Positions 42,292-51,145 are shown, numbered from the stretch's first letter. The stretch: DNA of 64,000 nt from an uncultured Muribaculaceae bacterium (GCA_910586975.1 CAJUKX010000011.1:15320-79319); one strand, 5' to 3'. Translations and numbers: made by a program. Notes: a model not told the origin generated them from the letters alone.

Positions 42292-43743
42292 ATGAGAAAG
42301 ATAATGCTACTGGCCGTTTTAATACTGCTCACGGCCTCCGGAATATGGGCCGACACCCAGTCCGACTTTTCAAAGCATATTTCCGCGTACAATTCACAAA
42401 TTGCAGCGCGGCAATATCTACCCGCAGCCAAGTCGATAAGTAAAGCGGCCGAAGCTTGTATTTCTGTTAAAAATTACGAAGGCGCATTTTCCGTAATAGG
42501 AAATATGGATAAGATTTTGGCCTCGCGCAAAGTCACCGCCGATTCTCTTCCCGCAGTTTATTATACTTTGGCCAAGGCCCGTTTCAACGCTTACCAGACC
42601 ATGCACAACTCGCAGGCCGCCCAGAATCAGCTCACCAAAATGGCCGCATACGCCAAAGCTGCAGGTTCCAAGGAGTTGATGAACAGCCTGCTGTACAATT
42701 CAGCACAATTCTACTATGCCAACGGCCAGCCGGGTAAGGGCGACCAATGTATATCGAAGCTGATAAGGCAATACGACGGCGCCCGCGATTATAAGGCAGC
42801 CGATGCAGCATATCAGAAGCTTATCAAACAGGCCGTAAGCTCTAACAACGCCACTATGGTTGAGCATACTTATGAGAATTATATGAAATGGTCTGACTCT
42901 ATTGACGCTATCAACGCCGACACCGCGCTTGGCAAGGTAAAGCAGGAATATGCCGCCAGCCAGGAGACGATAGCTCAGAAAGACAAGACTATAAAGGGCA
43001 AGACAGGCCTGATGGCTACTTTCCTCATACTTTTCATCGCCGCACTGGGCGCGCTCGGAGTAGGTGTATGGTTCTACTTCCGCATCGTGGCCAAGAACCG
43101 CCGTCTCCGCGAAAGCGTGGAAGCCGCCAATGAGCAAAGTGCCGCCAAGAGTGCCATTCTGCACAATATGTCGTCGACCGTTGAGCCTACGCTCGAAAAA
43201 CTCGATGAGGGCAATCCGGCCGTGCAGAAGCTCAGAGGTTACATGAGGCGCGTTGGCGAATTGTCTGACGTAGGCAACGCCACTCCCCGCGAGCCTGAAG
43301 AACTGGAAGATGTGAATGTTGAAAAATTCTGTGCCGACCTCATCGACGAGATTCGTCCGATGCTCAAACCGGGTGTATCGGTTCACCTCGATGCCAACAA
43401 GGGCACTGCCCGACTCGATGCCGATGAAGTCAAGAAGATATTGATGCACCTGCTTGAGAACGCCGCCAAGTACACACCGGCCGACGGCAAGATTTACCTC
43501 ACTTACAAGAAACGCGGTGCCAAGGTTCATCAGTTCTCTGTAGCCGACTCAGGCCCCGGCATACCCAAGGAACGCCATGCCACAATTTTCACCGCATTTT
43601 CAAACGGAGTGGTCGACCTCGACTACGGCGACGGACTGGGACTGCCTATCTGCGCACTGCGTGCCGGCAAACTCGGCGGAAAACTCGAGATTGACAGCGA
43701 CCGCACCAAAGGCGCTACCTTTATCCTTACTGTCAGAGCTTGA
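42292..43743 (+). CDS. Exported-sensor histidine kinase-like protein without phospho-acceptor His
   Basis: A 483-residue protein with a signal peptide (MRKIMLLAVLILLTASGIWA), a helical TPR-like sensor domain (residues 25-225), one membrane helix (residues ~240-262), a coiled-coil linker and a HATPase_c domain. The ATP-binding boxes are intact: N box HLLENAAKYTP near residue 385, G1 DSGPGIP near residue 419 and G2 GDGLGLPIC near residue 446. The dimerisation helix reads ILHNMSSTVEPTL near residue 289 where canonical kinases have LxNMSHEIRTPL, so the histidine is Ser. No receiver domain. It converges on the LytTR gene with an 11-base overlap. Confidence 0.82.
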   Translation: MRKIMLLAVLILLTASGIWADTQSDFSKHISAYNSQIAARQYLPAAKSISKAAEACISVKNYEGAFSVIGNMDKILASRKVTADSLPAVYYTLAKARFNAYQTMHNSQAAQNQLTKMAAYAKAAGSKELMNSLLYNSAQFYYANGQPGKGDQCISKLIRQYDGARDYKAADAAYQKLIKQAVSSNNATMVEHTYENYMKWSDSIDAINADTALGKVKQEYAASQETIAQKDKTIKGKTGLMATFLILFIAALGALGVGVWFYFRIVAKNRRLRESVEAANEQSAAKSAILHNMSSTVEPTLEKLDEGNPAVQKLRGYMRRVGELSDVGNATPREPEELEDVNVEKFCADLIDEIRPMLKPGVSVHLDANKGTARLDADEVKKILMHLLENAAKYTPADGKIYLTYKKRGAKVHQFSVADSGPGIPKERHATIFTAFSNGVVDLDYGDGLGLPICALRAGKLGGKLEIDSDRTKGATFILTVRA

Positions 43744-44431
43744 ATTTCTCAAATACTTGATTGCGATAGGTGTCACCGACCGGTATGTCGGTGGCACCTA
43801 CCACTATATGGGTACGGCTGATAGACTCGACCTTGTCGACTGCCACGATAAACGAACGGTGCACACGCACAAACCTGTCGTCGGGCAATGTCTGAGCCAC
43901 TGCCTTAAGGCTCATCTGGGTAAGCAGAGGACGCTCGCGGCCTTTCAGGAAAATCTTCACATAGTCCTTAAGCCCTTCCACATACAATATATCGTCGTAG
44001 TCCACCCTTACAAACTTATAGTCGCTTCTCACCATCATGAATGCTTCAGGCTCAGGCTCATCCACATCATGAAGCAGAGCTACGGCTCGCGCTACAGCAT
44101 CTGAAAACTCCTCGTAGCTGACGGGTTTAAGCAGATAATTGAGCGCGTTAACCCTGAATCCATCCAGGGCAAAATCGCGGTAGGCAGTTATGAAAATCAC
44201 TCCTACATTATTGTCACGGGCCACACTTGCCAGCTCCAGCCCCGACATCTGCGGCATCTGTATGTCGAGAAAAGCAAGGTCAACCCGGCCGTCGCCTATA
44301 GCCTGCAGGGCTTCTTTAGCCGAGGTATACGAGCCTACCGGCTCAAGCGCGGGCGTGCGCTGCACGTAGGTCTCTATAAGGCGCAGAGCCAGCGGCTCAT
44401 CATCGGCAATTATACAACGCAGTTTTTTCAT
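43733..44431 (-). CDS. LytTR family response regulator
   Basis: A 232-residue two-component response regulator from the ATG at 44431 (MKKLRCIIADDEPLA). The receiver has the acidic pair Asp10/Asp11, phospho-acceptor Asp56 in FLDIQMPQMSG, and the conserved ITAYRDFALDGF. The C-terminal LytTR DNA-binding domain spans residues ~130-232 (VRVDYDDILYVEGLKDYVKI, VRVHRSFIVAVDKV). LytTR proteins bind tandem direct repeats upstream of targets. Its start overlaps the kinase stop (ATGA), forming a cognate pair. Confidence 0.95.
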   Translation of the reverse strand: MKKLRCIIADDEPLALRLIETYVQRTPALEPVGSYTSAKEALQAIGDGRVDLAFLDIQMPQMSGLELASVARDNNVGVIFITAYRDFALDGFRVNALNYLLKPVSYEEFSDAVARAVALLHDVDEPEPEAFMMVRSDYKFVRVDYDDILYVEGLKDYVKIFLKGRERPLLTQMSLKAVAQTLPDDRFVRVHRSFIVAVDKVESISRTHIVVGATDIPVGDTYRNQVFEKFKL

Positions 44432-45495
44432 TTTGAGGGTATTACAAGACATACACGGCACAGATTGTCCTTACCGATTTCTATATCGAGCGATGCCTGG
44501 CCGCCATAAAGCAGCTCAAGGTGGCGCCTGAGATTGGCAAGTCCCACACCGCCGCTGCCCGAATCGAGGCGCGTATCGTTGTCTACACTGTTGACTGTAA
44601 AGCAGCTTATATGCTCGCCATCAGACTCTACCGAAATCTTTATAGGCAGGGATGTATCGGCGGTATTACCATGTTTGAACGCATTTTCTACAAGAGTTAC
44701 AAACAGCAGCGGCGGCATATTGCCCTTCTCCTTGATATTAACGTTCAACTCCACCGGACGCGAGCCCATGCGCAGACGCATGAGTTCCACATAGTTGCGT
44801 ATGAACTCAGCCTCGCGTTCCACCTCCACTTTGTCGGGATTCTCATAAATTACATATCGCAGCAGGCCTGAAAGCTCGTGAACGGCCTTCTGGGCCTCGG
44901 CCGAATCCACGGCTATAAGCGCGTAGATGGTATTGAGGGTGTTGAAAAGAAAGTGAGGGTTGAGCTGGGCGCGAAGGCTCTCGAGCTCGCTTTCGCGCTG
45001 CGAGGCCCTCAGCTCGCGTTGACTGCGCTCAAGCACCTGCCATTGGTTTGAAAGCCTCAGCATTACGGCAAGCGATATGAGCAACAGCAGCATTATGGAG
45101 TCGCGCAGAATAAACGAAGCCTTGGCCATCATTATCTGCAACTGGTCTCTATCGTGATTGAATCGCTTGGGCGCGCCCCCGCTCAGATAGTACATAAGCA
45201 TAGAGGCTCCGGCTACCACCAGCACATTCCAGGCCACGAAGCGCCACCACCTGTTGGGGCCGCCGCGCTCCAGTGTACGCGGTATTATCACAAAAAAATT
45301 CAGATAGAAAACCCCTATCATAATGGCTACCTTAATATAAGCCACCGGGGGCATAGGGCCGCGCCAGGGCGATGCCATGCGCATTAGTACCTCGGGTAGT
45401 ACAAGCAGTATGCCTATGATCAAAATGTGAACAGCCGGCGACAATAGCCGTCGGCTGTCATAGCTCTTTGAGCGGGATGGTGTCTTGCTGTCCAT
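44428..45495 (-). CDS. LytS/YehU-type sensor histidine kinase
   Basis: A 355-residue kinase of the His_kinase (PF06580) group. Four membrane helices occupy residues ~18-150, a coiled coil leads to QLNPHFLFNTLNTIYALI near residue 178 with the phospho-acceptor His, and the HATPase part shows LVENAFKHGNT near residue 270 and GSGGVGLANLRRHL near residue 318. It passes phosphate to the LytTR regulator encoded next. Signal unknown; the sensor is embedded in the membrane with almost no loops. Confidence 0.94.
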   Translation of the reverse strand: MDSKTPSRSKSYDSRRLLSPAVHILIIGILLVLPEVLMRMASPWRGPMPPVAYIKVAIMIGVFYLNFFVIIPRTLERGGPNRWWRFVAWNVLVVAGASMLMYYLSGGAPKRFNHDRDQLQIMMAKASFILRDSIMLLLLISLAVMLRLSNQWQVLERSQRELRASQRESELESLRAQLNPHFLFNTLNTIYALIAVDSAEAQKAVHELSGLLRYVIYENPDKVEVEREAEFIRNYVELMRLRMGSRPVELNVNIKEKGNMPPLLFVTLVENAFKHGNTADTSLPIKISVESDGEHISCFTVNSVDNDTRLDSGSGGVGLANLRRHLELLYGGQASLDIEIGKDNLCRVCLVIPSK

Positions 45496-45526
45496 GCACC
45501 GATGCGAGGAGATTAAAGTCGGTTTA

Positions 45527-45889
45527 TCAGAAAGGCAGATCCTCGCCGTTGTTCATCGGTTCTACGATTGGAGGAGGAGGTACGGCTCCGGCCATGGGTG
45601 CCTGAGGTGCCACGGGAGCTGCAGCAAGGGGCTCCGATTTCCAGCCGCGGATGCTGGTGTACCAACGGCCCTGATATTCGCGGCTTTCGATATCGAAGCT
45701 CAGACGGATTTCATCGCCCACATTGAGGGGGAACTGGTCGGCACGGTCGCCAAAGAAGTCAAATGCTATCTTGCGGGGATAGTTTTCTTTGGTTTCAAGC
45801 ACATATTCTCTTGACTTCCAGGGGTTACCGGCTTTTGACACGCCTGAACGCTCACCGATAAACTGTATAATTTTTCCTTCTACTTCCAT
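45527..45889 (-). CDS. DUF3127 domain protein
   Basis: The ATG at 45889 (MEVEGKIIQFIGERSG) gives 120 residues. A longer in-frame start runs into the 12-bp repeats and would encode a meaningless MLITMLIS-type repeat, so it is rejected. The DUF3127 domain fills residues 1-85 (GNPWKSREYVLET, KIAFDFFGDRAD, GDEIRLSFDIESREYQGRWY), a small beta-barrel resembling an OB fold. The rest is Pro/Ala-rich and ends in NNGEDLPF, which recalls the acidic DDxPF tip of single-stranded DNA-binding proteins. Function unproven. It has its own consensus promoter. Confidence 0.88.
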   Translation of the reverse strand: MEVEGKIIQFIGERSGVSKAGNPWKSREYVLETKENYPRKIAFDFFGDRADQFPLNVGDEIRLSFDIESREYQGRWYTSIRGWKSEPLAAAPVAPQAPMAGAVPPPPIVEPMNNGEDLPF

Positions 45890-45949
45890 TATTATATGAG
45901 GTATTAAAATGACATGGTTGGTAAACTTGCCGTATGGGCATAATTTTTG

Positions 45950-45981
45950 CAAAGATAATATAATTGTGTATAAACGCCAAA
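45950..45981 (-). promoter_or_regulatory. Bacteroidota-type promoter of the DUF3127 gene
   Basis: On the minus strand TTTG (45978-45981), 20-base spacer, TATCTTTG (45950-45957). Full consensus match, about 60 bases before the ATG. Confidence 0.7.
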
Positions 45982-46008
45982 CAGCGCCCATAAAAACTTT
46001 TAAACAAG

Positions 46009-46090
46009 TTATTAACAAACTTATCAACATAGTTATCAACATAGTTATCAACATACTTATTAACATAGTTATTAACATTGATGTTGATAA
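46009..46090. repeat. Array of 12-bp-phased TTATYAACA 9-mers, possible DnaA-box cluster
   Basis: Six direct copies start at 46009, 46021, 46033, 46045, 46057 and 46069, exactly 12 bases apart (TTATTAACA or TTATCAACA, linker TAG/TAC/AAC), and one inverted copy TGTTGATAA lies at 46082-46090. The 9-mer differs from the DnaA box TTATNCACA at one position. The array sits midway between two outward promoters in AT-rich DNA. Candidate origin of replication, or a multi-site operator for the flanking genes. Confidence 0.7.
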
Positions 46091-46132
46091 CCGACCACTG
46101 CTTCACTTATGCTATATAACATAATGAAATCA

Positions 46133-46164
46133 ATTGACAATCACCCGAATTTACGCTATCTTTG
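46133..46164 (+). promoter_or_regulatory. Bacteroidota-type promoter of the iorAB operon
   Basis: ATTG (46133-46136), 20-base spacer, TATCTTTG (46157-46164). The leader to the iorA ATG is about 50 bases. Confidence 0.65.
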
Positions 46165-46219
46165 CACGTAAAAATTTATACTATCTGACTAATGCCTGAA
46201 GTGGCTGAAACTTTTTACC

Positions 46220-47842
46220 ATGAAAAACAAACTACTCCTGCTGGGCGATGAAGCGCTTGCCCTCGGTGCTATCAACGCCGGACTATCGGGTGCGTATGCT
46301 TATCCGGGCACACCATCCACCGAGATTCTCGAATACGTTCAGAACAATCCCGTTGCCCGTCTGCGCAAGATACACTCACATTGGTCATCAAACGAAAAGA
46401 CTGCCGTGGAAGAAGCCCTCGGCATGTCGTTCTGCGGTAAACGCGCCATCGTTTCGATGAAACACGTAGGCCTTAACGTGGCCGCCGACCCATTCATGAA
46501 CTCTGCCATGACCGGCGCCAACGGCGGTCTGCTCGTTATTTCGGCCGACGACCCCTCGATGCACTCTTCGCAAAACGAGCAGGACTCTCGTTTCTATGCC
46601 AACTTCGCCATTATCCCGGCTCTTGAGCCCTCCAACCAGCAAGAGGCCTACGACATGGCTCAATACGGCTTCTCGCTCTCAGAGCGCATAGGCATGCCGG
46701 TGATGGTGCGTCTGGTCACCCGCCTGTCTCACTCAAGGGCCGTGGTTGCCGTAGACGCCGAACCCGCTCAGGAAAATCAGTTCAAATATCCCGAAAATAC
46801 AGCACAATGGGTGCTGATGCCCGTAAACTCACGCAAACGCTATAACCAACTGCTTGATCTGCGAGAGGATATGGAGAAGGAAGCCGAGACTTCGCCTTTC
46901 AATACCCTCACCCCGGGTACCGACCGCCGTCTGGGCATCTTGGCATCGGGCATAGCATACAATTATATAATGGAGTGCTTCCCCGGAGGCTGCCCATTCC
47001 CGGTGCTTAAAATTTCGCAATATCCCCTGCCGCGACGCAAAGTAGCCGAGCTGGTTGCATCGTGCGACGCCGTATTGGTAGCCGAAGAAGGCCAGCCTTT
47101 CATCGAACAGGCAATGCGCGGCATACTCGACAACGGCCCCAAAATCTACGGCAAGCTCGACGGCATTCTGCCCCGCGCCGGCGAACTCTCGCCCGACTCA
47201 GTGGCAGCCGGCCTTGGCAAACTGCTCCCCGACCTCAACTTGGCCGTTCAGGTGCGCGAACCGTCAACAACAGTAGTGGCCCGTCCGCCGGCCTTGTGCC
47301 AAGGTTGCGGTCACCGCGATGTGTACGCCGCTCTCAACGCAGCCCTCGACGACTGCGCCTCGCCCAAGGTATTCGGCGACATAGGTTGCTACACTCTGGG
47401 ATGGCTCTCGCCCTTCAATGCCATTGACACCTGCGTGGATATGGGCGCTTCAATCACCATGGCCAAGGGTGCTGCCGATGCAGGCCAACGCCCCGCCGTA
47501 GCCATAATCGGCGACTCTACTTTCACTCACTCGGGCATGACAGGTCTGCTCGATGCCGTGAACGAAAATTCGCCCATTACAGTCATAATCTCTGATAACC
47601 TCACCACAGGTATGACCGGCGGACAAGACTCACAGGGCACCGGCAAGCTCGAAGAAATATGCCTGGGTCTCGGGGTTGACCCCGACCACCTGATGACCAT
47701 CGACTCGCTGCCCAAGAATTTTGAAGACATGAAGAAACTGTTTGCTTCGGAATTTGCATACGAGGGTCTGTCGGTGGTAATTGCCCGCCGCGAGTGCATA
47801 CAGACTGCACGCCGCCACGCCAAAGCTAAAAAATTATCCTAA
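46220..47842 (+). CDS. iorA: Indolepyruvate ferredoxin oxidoreductase, alpha subunit
   Basis: Thiamine-diphosphate enzyme that oxidises aryl pyruvates (from Trp, Phe, Tyr) to aryl-acetyl-CoA, reducing ferredoxin, in anaerobes. The 540 residues hold the N-terminal pyrimidine-binding domain (SGAYAYPGTPSTEI near residue 23, VSMKHVGLNVAADP near residue 76) and the C-terminal TPP domain with CQGCGHRDVYAAL near residue 360 and GDSTFTHSGMTGLLDAV near residue 431. The C-terminal double [4Fe-4S] ferredoxin domain of archaeal IorA is absent; the protein ends after the TPP domain in RHAKAKKLS. First gene of a four-gene operon. Confidence 0.93.
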   Translation: MKNKLLLLGDEALALGAINAGLSGAYAYPGTPSTEILEYVQNNPVARLRKIHSHWSSNEKTAVEEALGMSFCGKRAIVSMKHVGLNVAADPFMNSAMTGANGGLLVISADDPSMHSSQNEQDSRFYANFAIIPALEPSNQQEAYDMAQYGFSLSERIGMPVMVRLVTRLSHSRAVVAVDAEPAQENQFKYPENTAQWVLMPVNSRKRYNQLLDLREDMEKEAETSPFNTLTPGTDRRLGILASGIAYNYIMECFPGGCPFPVLKISQYPLPRRKVAELVASCDAVLVAEEGQPFIEQAMRGILDNGPKIYGKLDGILPRAGELSPDSVAAGLGKLLPDLNLAVQVREPSTTVVARPPALCQGCGHRDVYAALNAALDDCASPKVFGDIGCYTLGWLSPFNAIDTCVDMGASITMAKGAADAGQRPAVAIIGDSTFTHSGMTGLLDAVNENSPITVIISDNLTTGMTGGQDSQGTGKLEEICLGLGVDPDHLMTIDSLPKNFEDMKKLFASEFAYEGLSVVIARRECIQTARRHAKAKKLS

Positions 47843-47859
47843 CTTTCGAAACTACCAAC

Positions 47860-48432
47860 ATGAAAAAAGACATAATATTAGCCGGAGTCGGGGGTCAGGG
47901 TATCCTCTCTATAGCTACAATCATCGGCAATGCAGCTCTGCGACTCAACATGTATCTCAAGCAAGCCGAAGTACACGGAATGAGCCAGCGTGGCGGCGAT
48001 GTGATGTCGTGCCTGCGCATCAGCACCGACCCCATCGCCTCTGACCTCATTCCCAAGGGTAAGGTCGACCTCATCATCTCGCTCGAACCCATGGAAGCGC
48101 TGCGCTACATAGACCAACTGGCTCCCGACGGTCATATCATCACCTCTACCGAGCCGTTTGTCAACATCCCCACCTATCCCGAGATGGGTACTATACTTCA
48201 GGAACTCGAGAGCCACGGCAACTGCATCATGCTGCCCTGCGAGAACATTGCCAAGGAAGTGGCATCGGCCCGCGCATCAAACATGGTGCTCCTCGGCGCC
48301 GCCACCCCCATGCTCGGCCTTACCACCGACGATATCAAGCAGAGCATACGCGCCGTATTTGAGTCAAAGGGCGAAAAGATAATCAATGATAACCTCGCCG
48401 CCTTCAACGCCGGCCTTGCACACCAGTTCTGA
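47860..48432 (+). CDS. iorB: Indolepyruvate ferredoxin oxidoreductase, beta subunit
   Basis: The gamma-domain (catalytic CoA-binding) subunit of the 2-oxoacid:ferredoxin oxidoreductase. The 190 residues begin DIILAGVGGQGILSIATIIG (residues 4-23), the family signature, followed by KQAEVHGMSQRGGDVMSCLR near residue 41 and the ARASNMVLLGA motif near residue 140. It lies 17 bases after iorA and 2 before the aminotransferase. Confidence 0.94.
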   Translation: MKKDIILAGVGGQGILSIATIIGNAALRLNMYLKQAEVHGMSQRGGDVMSCLRISTDPIASDLIPKGKVDLIISLEPMEALRYIDQLAPDGHIITSTEPFVNIPTYPEMGTILQELESHGNCIMLPCENIAKEVASARASNMVLLGAATPMLGLTTDDIKQSIRAVFESKGEKIINDNLAAFNAGLAHQF

Positions 48433-48434
48433 AT

Positions 48435-49745
48435 ATGAATCCCGTTTCCTCCGAACAACTTCACCACGAAATGTCGCAGATGCACATCGAGAATGTTGCT
48501 TCTGCCACCATACGCCAGATTCTTGAGCTCGCCACAAGGCTCGAACAGCATCTTGGCGAGGAATTTGTACACCTCGAAATGGGTAATCCCGGCTTGCCGG
48601 CCTCTGAAATAGGTATCGAAGCCGAGCGCGAGGCTCTGCTCAAGGGCATTGCCAACCAATATCCCAACATTGCCGGCATCAAGCCCCTGAAAGATAATGC
48701 TTCTGAATTTCTCAAGGCATTTCTCAACATCGACATACCGCCGAGGTGCATAGTTCCCACCGTAGGCTCAATGCAGGGCACATTTACCCTGTTCCTGCTT
48801 ATGAGCCAGCGCATCCCGGGCAAAGACACCATACTGTTTCTTGACCCCGGATTCCCCGCACAGCACCACCAGGCCAAGCTGCTCGGTATCAAACAACGCT
48901 CGATCGACATATATGACTGCCGAGGCGAACAGCTCGAGGCCAAGCTCGAAGAAGCCGTTGCCGACGACCGCGTTTCGGCCATCATATACAGCAACCCAAA
49001 CAACCCTGCATGGTTCAACCTCACCGACGAGGAATACAAGGCTCTGGCACGCGTAGCCGAACGCCACGACATCATAATCCTCGAAGACCACGCCTATCTG
49101 GGTATGGACTTCCGCGTGCGCTACGGCCTGCCCTATCAGGAGCCTTACGTGCCCACCATTGCCAACTACACCCACCGCGCCATACTGCTGGTGTCGGCAT
49201 CTAAGATATTCAGCTACGCCGGCCAGCGCATATCGGCCGTGTGCATGACTCCCGAGACCTACGACCGCATATATCCCTTCTTCGAATCATTCTACGACAT
49301 GCCCGCACTGGGCGATGCCTACATCTACGGCATATTGTACTGCGCATCGTCGGGTGTGGCCCACTCGGCCCAGCACGGTTTTGCCGAAATGCTTAAGGCT
49401 GCTGTAGACGGACGCCTTGACTTCGTGAAGGAAAGCCGCGAGTACGGACGCCGCGCCGCCGTTGCCAAAAAGGCATTTACCGACAACGGCTTCTACATCG
49501 TATACGACCGCGACGGCGACCGCCCCATTTCCGACGGTTTCTTCTTCACTGTCTCCTACCCCGGATTCACCGGCACCGAGCTTCAGAAAGAGCTGCTGCG
49601 CTATGGCGTGTCAACCATCTCGCTGCCCTCTACCGGCAGCAAGCAAGAAGGCCTCAGAGTATGCGTGTCGATGCTCAATTCACCCGAAAAGGAAAAGAGC
49701 CTGTATGACCGACTGGCGGCTTTCCATCGCGAACACCCAGTATAA
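48435..49745 (+). CDS. PLP-dependent class I/II aminotransferase, probably aromatic
   Basis: A 436-residue fold-type I aminotransferase. The substrate-binding EMGNPGLPASEIG is near residue 47, AIIYSNPNNPAWFNLT near residue 180, and the PLP lysine lies in VSASKIFSYAGQRIS near residue 255. Placed directly behind iorAB it probably makes the aryl pyruvate from an aromatic amino acid, giving the order transamination, oxidative decarboxylation, CoA removal. The amino-acid specificity is inferred from context, not from residues. Confidence 0.88.
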   Translation: MNPVSSEQLHHEMSQMHIENVASATIRQILELATRLEQHLGEEFVHLEMGNPGLPASEIGIEAEREALLKGIANQYPNIAGIKPLKDNASEFLKAFLNIDIPPRCIVPTVGSMQGTFTLFLLMSQRIPGKDTILFLDPGFPAQHHQAKLLGIKQRSIDIYDCRGEQLEAKLEEAVADDRVSAIIYSNPNNPAWFNLTDEEYKALARVAERHDIIILEDHAYLGMDFRVRYGLPYQEPYVPTIANYTHRAILLVSASKIFSYAGQRISAVCMTPETYDRIYPFFESFYDMPALGDAYIYGILYCASSGVAHSAQHGFAEMLKAAVDGRLDFVKESREYGRRAAVAKKAFTDNGFYIVYDRDGDRPISDGFFFTVSYPGFTGTELQKELLRYGVSTISLPSTGSKQEGLRVCVSMLNSPEKEKSLYDRLAAFHREHPV

Positions 49746-49756
49746 CACAAAAACAA

Positions 49757-51082
49757 ATGTCAAAACACGATATACCCAATCTGATGTCGGCCGACGAGGC
49801 CGTGAAGCTGATAAAAAGCGGCGACCACGTATATATACAGGGCAGTACATCAATACCCGAGACTCTGGTGGCGGCTATGACCCGCCGTGGCCACGAACTG
49901 CGCGGTGTTGTACTGCACTCAGGATTCTCTGTAGCCGACCGCGAAGCACCTTACTGCAAGCCCGAGTACATAGACTCATTCCTGGTTGACACCTGCTTCG
50001 TGTCAAACAATGTACGCAAGTGGATTGCAGCCGGCTACGGCACCACCACCCCGGGATTTCTGGGCGAGGTACCGCGCTTCTTCACCGACGGCTCATGGGG
50101 ATGCGACGTGGCTCTGCTCAACTGCTCCATGCCCGACGAGAACGGCTATGTGAGCTTCGGCGTATCGGCCGACCTGGCTACCTCGGCAGCCCGCGCGGCA
50201 AAGCTGGTAATAGCACAGCTCAACCCCCACATGCCCTACAGCTACGGCGACCCGGTGATACACGTCAGCGAGCTGGCTGCCGCCGTGCTCGTAGACGATC
50301 CGCTGGTTGAAGTTCCTACACCCGAACCCGGACCGGCCGAAACCGCCATTGGCAATGCCATTGCAGAACACATACCCGACGGTGCCACCCTGCAGATAGG
50401 AGTGGGAGGCATACCAAATGCCGTGATACGCGCACTGTCGTCGCACAAGCACCTTGGACTACACACCGAGGCCATGACCGACGGCGTACTGCCGCTGATA
50501 CGTGCCGGCGTAATCGACAATTCGCTCAAGAAAGTGCATCCCGGCAAGTCGGTGGCATGCCTGGCCCTGGGCTCGCGCAAGCTATACGAACTGATGGATT
50601 ATAACAAAGAGATGATTTTCAAGGACGTGGCATATACCAACGACCCCTTTATCATCGGTCAGAATCCAAAGGTAATGGCCATTAACTCATGTCTGGAAAT
50701 AGACCTTACCGGACAGATCTGCGCCGACTCGATAGGCACAACCATCTTCTCGGGCATAGGCGGACAGCACGACTTCGTATACGGCGCATCGCGCAGCGAG
50801 GGTGGACGCTCGTTCATAGCCATGACCTCGACCACCTCCAAGGGCTTGGGCAAGATAAAACCAGTGCTTACCCCCGGAGCCGGAGTCGTAACAACCCGAT
50901 TCCAGACCAACTACGTGGTGACTGAGCACGGAATAGTGGACCTGCACGGCAAAAACCTGCCCGAAAGAGCCAAGCTGCTCATCTCAATAGCAAATCCCGC
51001 CGACCGCGAAGCCCTCGACCGCGCCGCCCGCGAACGCTTCGGCCACATCTACAACAACACAAGCTACGAACAGGTAAAATAA
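49757..51082 (+). CDS. Acetyl-CoA hydrolase/transferase family protein (CoA-transferase)
   Basis: A 441-residue class I CoA-transferase of the acetyl-CoA hydrolase/4-hydroxybutyrate CoA-transferase group. The N-terminal domain has KSGDHVYIQGSTSIPETL near residue 18, and the C-terminal domain has LQIGVGGIPNAVI near residue 216, HTEAMTDGVLPLI near residue 240 and GIGGQHDFVYGASRSEGG near residue 333. As last gene of the ior operon it may move CoA from aryl-acetyl-CoA to acetate or another acid, conserving energy. Acetate:succinyl-CoA transfer is an alternative. Confidence 0.9.
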   Translation: MSKHDIPNLMSADEAVKLIKSGDHVYIQGSTSIPETLVAAMTRRGHELRGVVLHSGFSVADREAPYCKPEYIDSFLVDTCFVSNNVRKWIAAGYGTTTPGFLGEVPRFFTDGSWGCDVALLNCSMPDENGYVSFGVSADLATSAARAAKLVIAQLNPHMPYSYGDPVIHVSELAAAVLVDDPLVEVPTPEPGPAETAIGNAIAEHIPDGATLQIGVGGIPNAVIRALSSHKHLGLHTEAMTDGVLPLIRAGVIDNSLKKVHPGKSVACLALGSRKLYELMDYNKEMIFKDVAYTNDPFIIGQNPKVMAINSCLEIDLTGQICADSIGTTIFSGIGGQHDFVYGASRSEGGRSFIAMTSTTSKGLGKIKPVLTPGAGVVTTRFQTNYVVTEHGIVDLHGKNLPERAKLLISIANPADREALDRAARERFGHIYNNTSYEQVK

Positions 51083-51102
51083 ACCCACCCTCCACACACA
51101 CC

Positions 51103-51145
51103 CGCCCCCACTGCAATTGGGCTTGCAGTGGGGGCGTTAGTTTTT
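51103..51145 (+). terminator. Terminator of the ior operon
   Basis: A perfect 14-base stem (51103-51116 with 51123-51136), 6-base loop, then TTAGTTTTT. Confidence 0.88.

Noticed and set aside
45890..46078. MLITMLIS-repeat N-terminal extension of the DUF3127 protein
   Set aside because: It is the minus-strand translation of the 12-bp repeat array; the promoter at 45950 lies inside it, and DUF3127 starts naturally at 45889.
46009..46090. CRISPR array
   Set aside because: Units are 12 bp without unique spacers and there are no cas genes.
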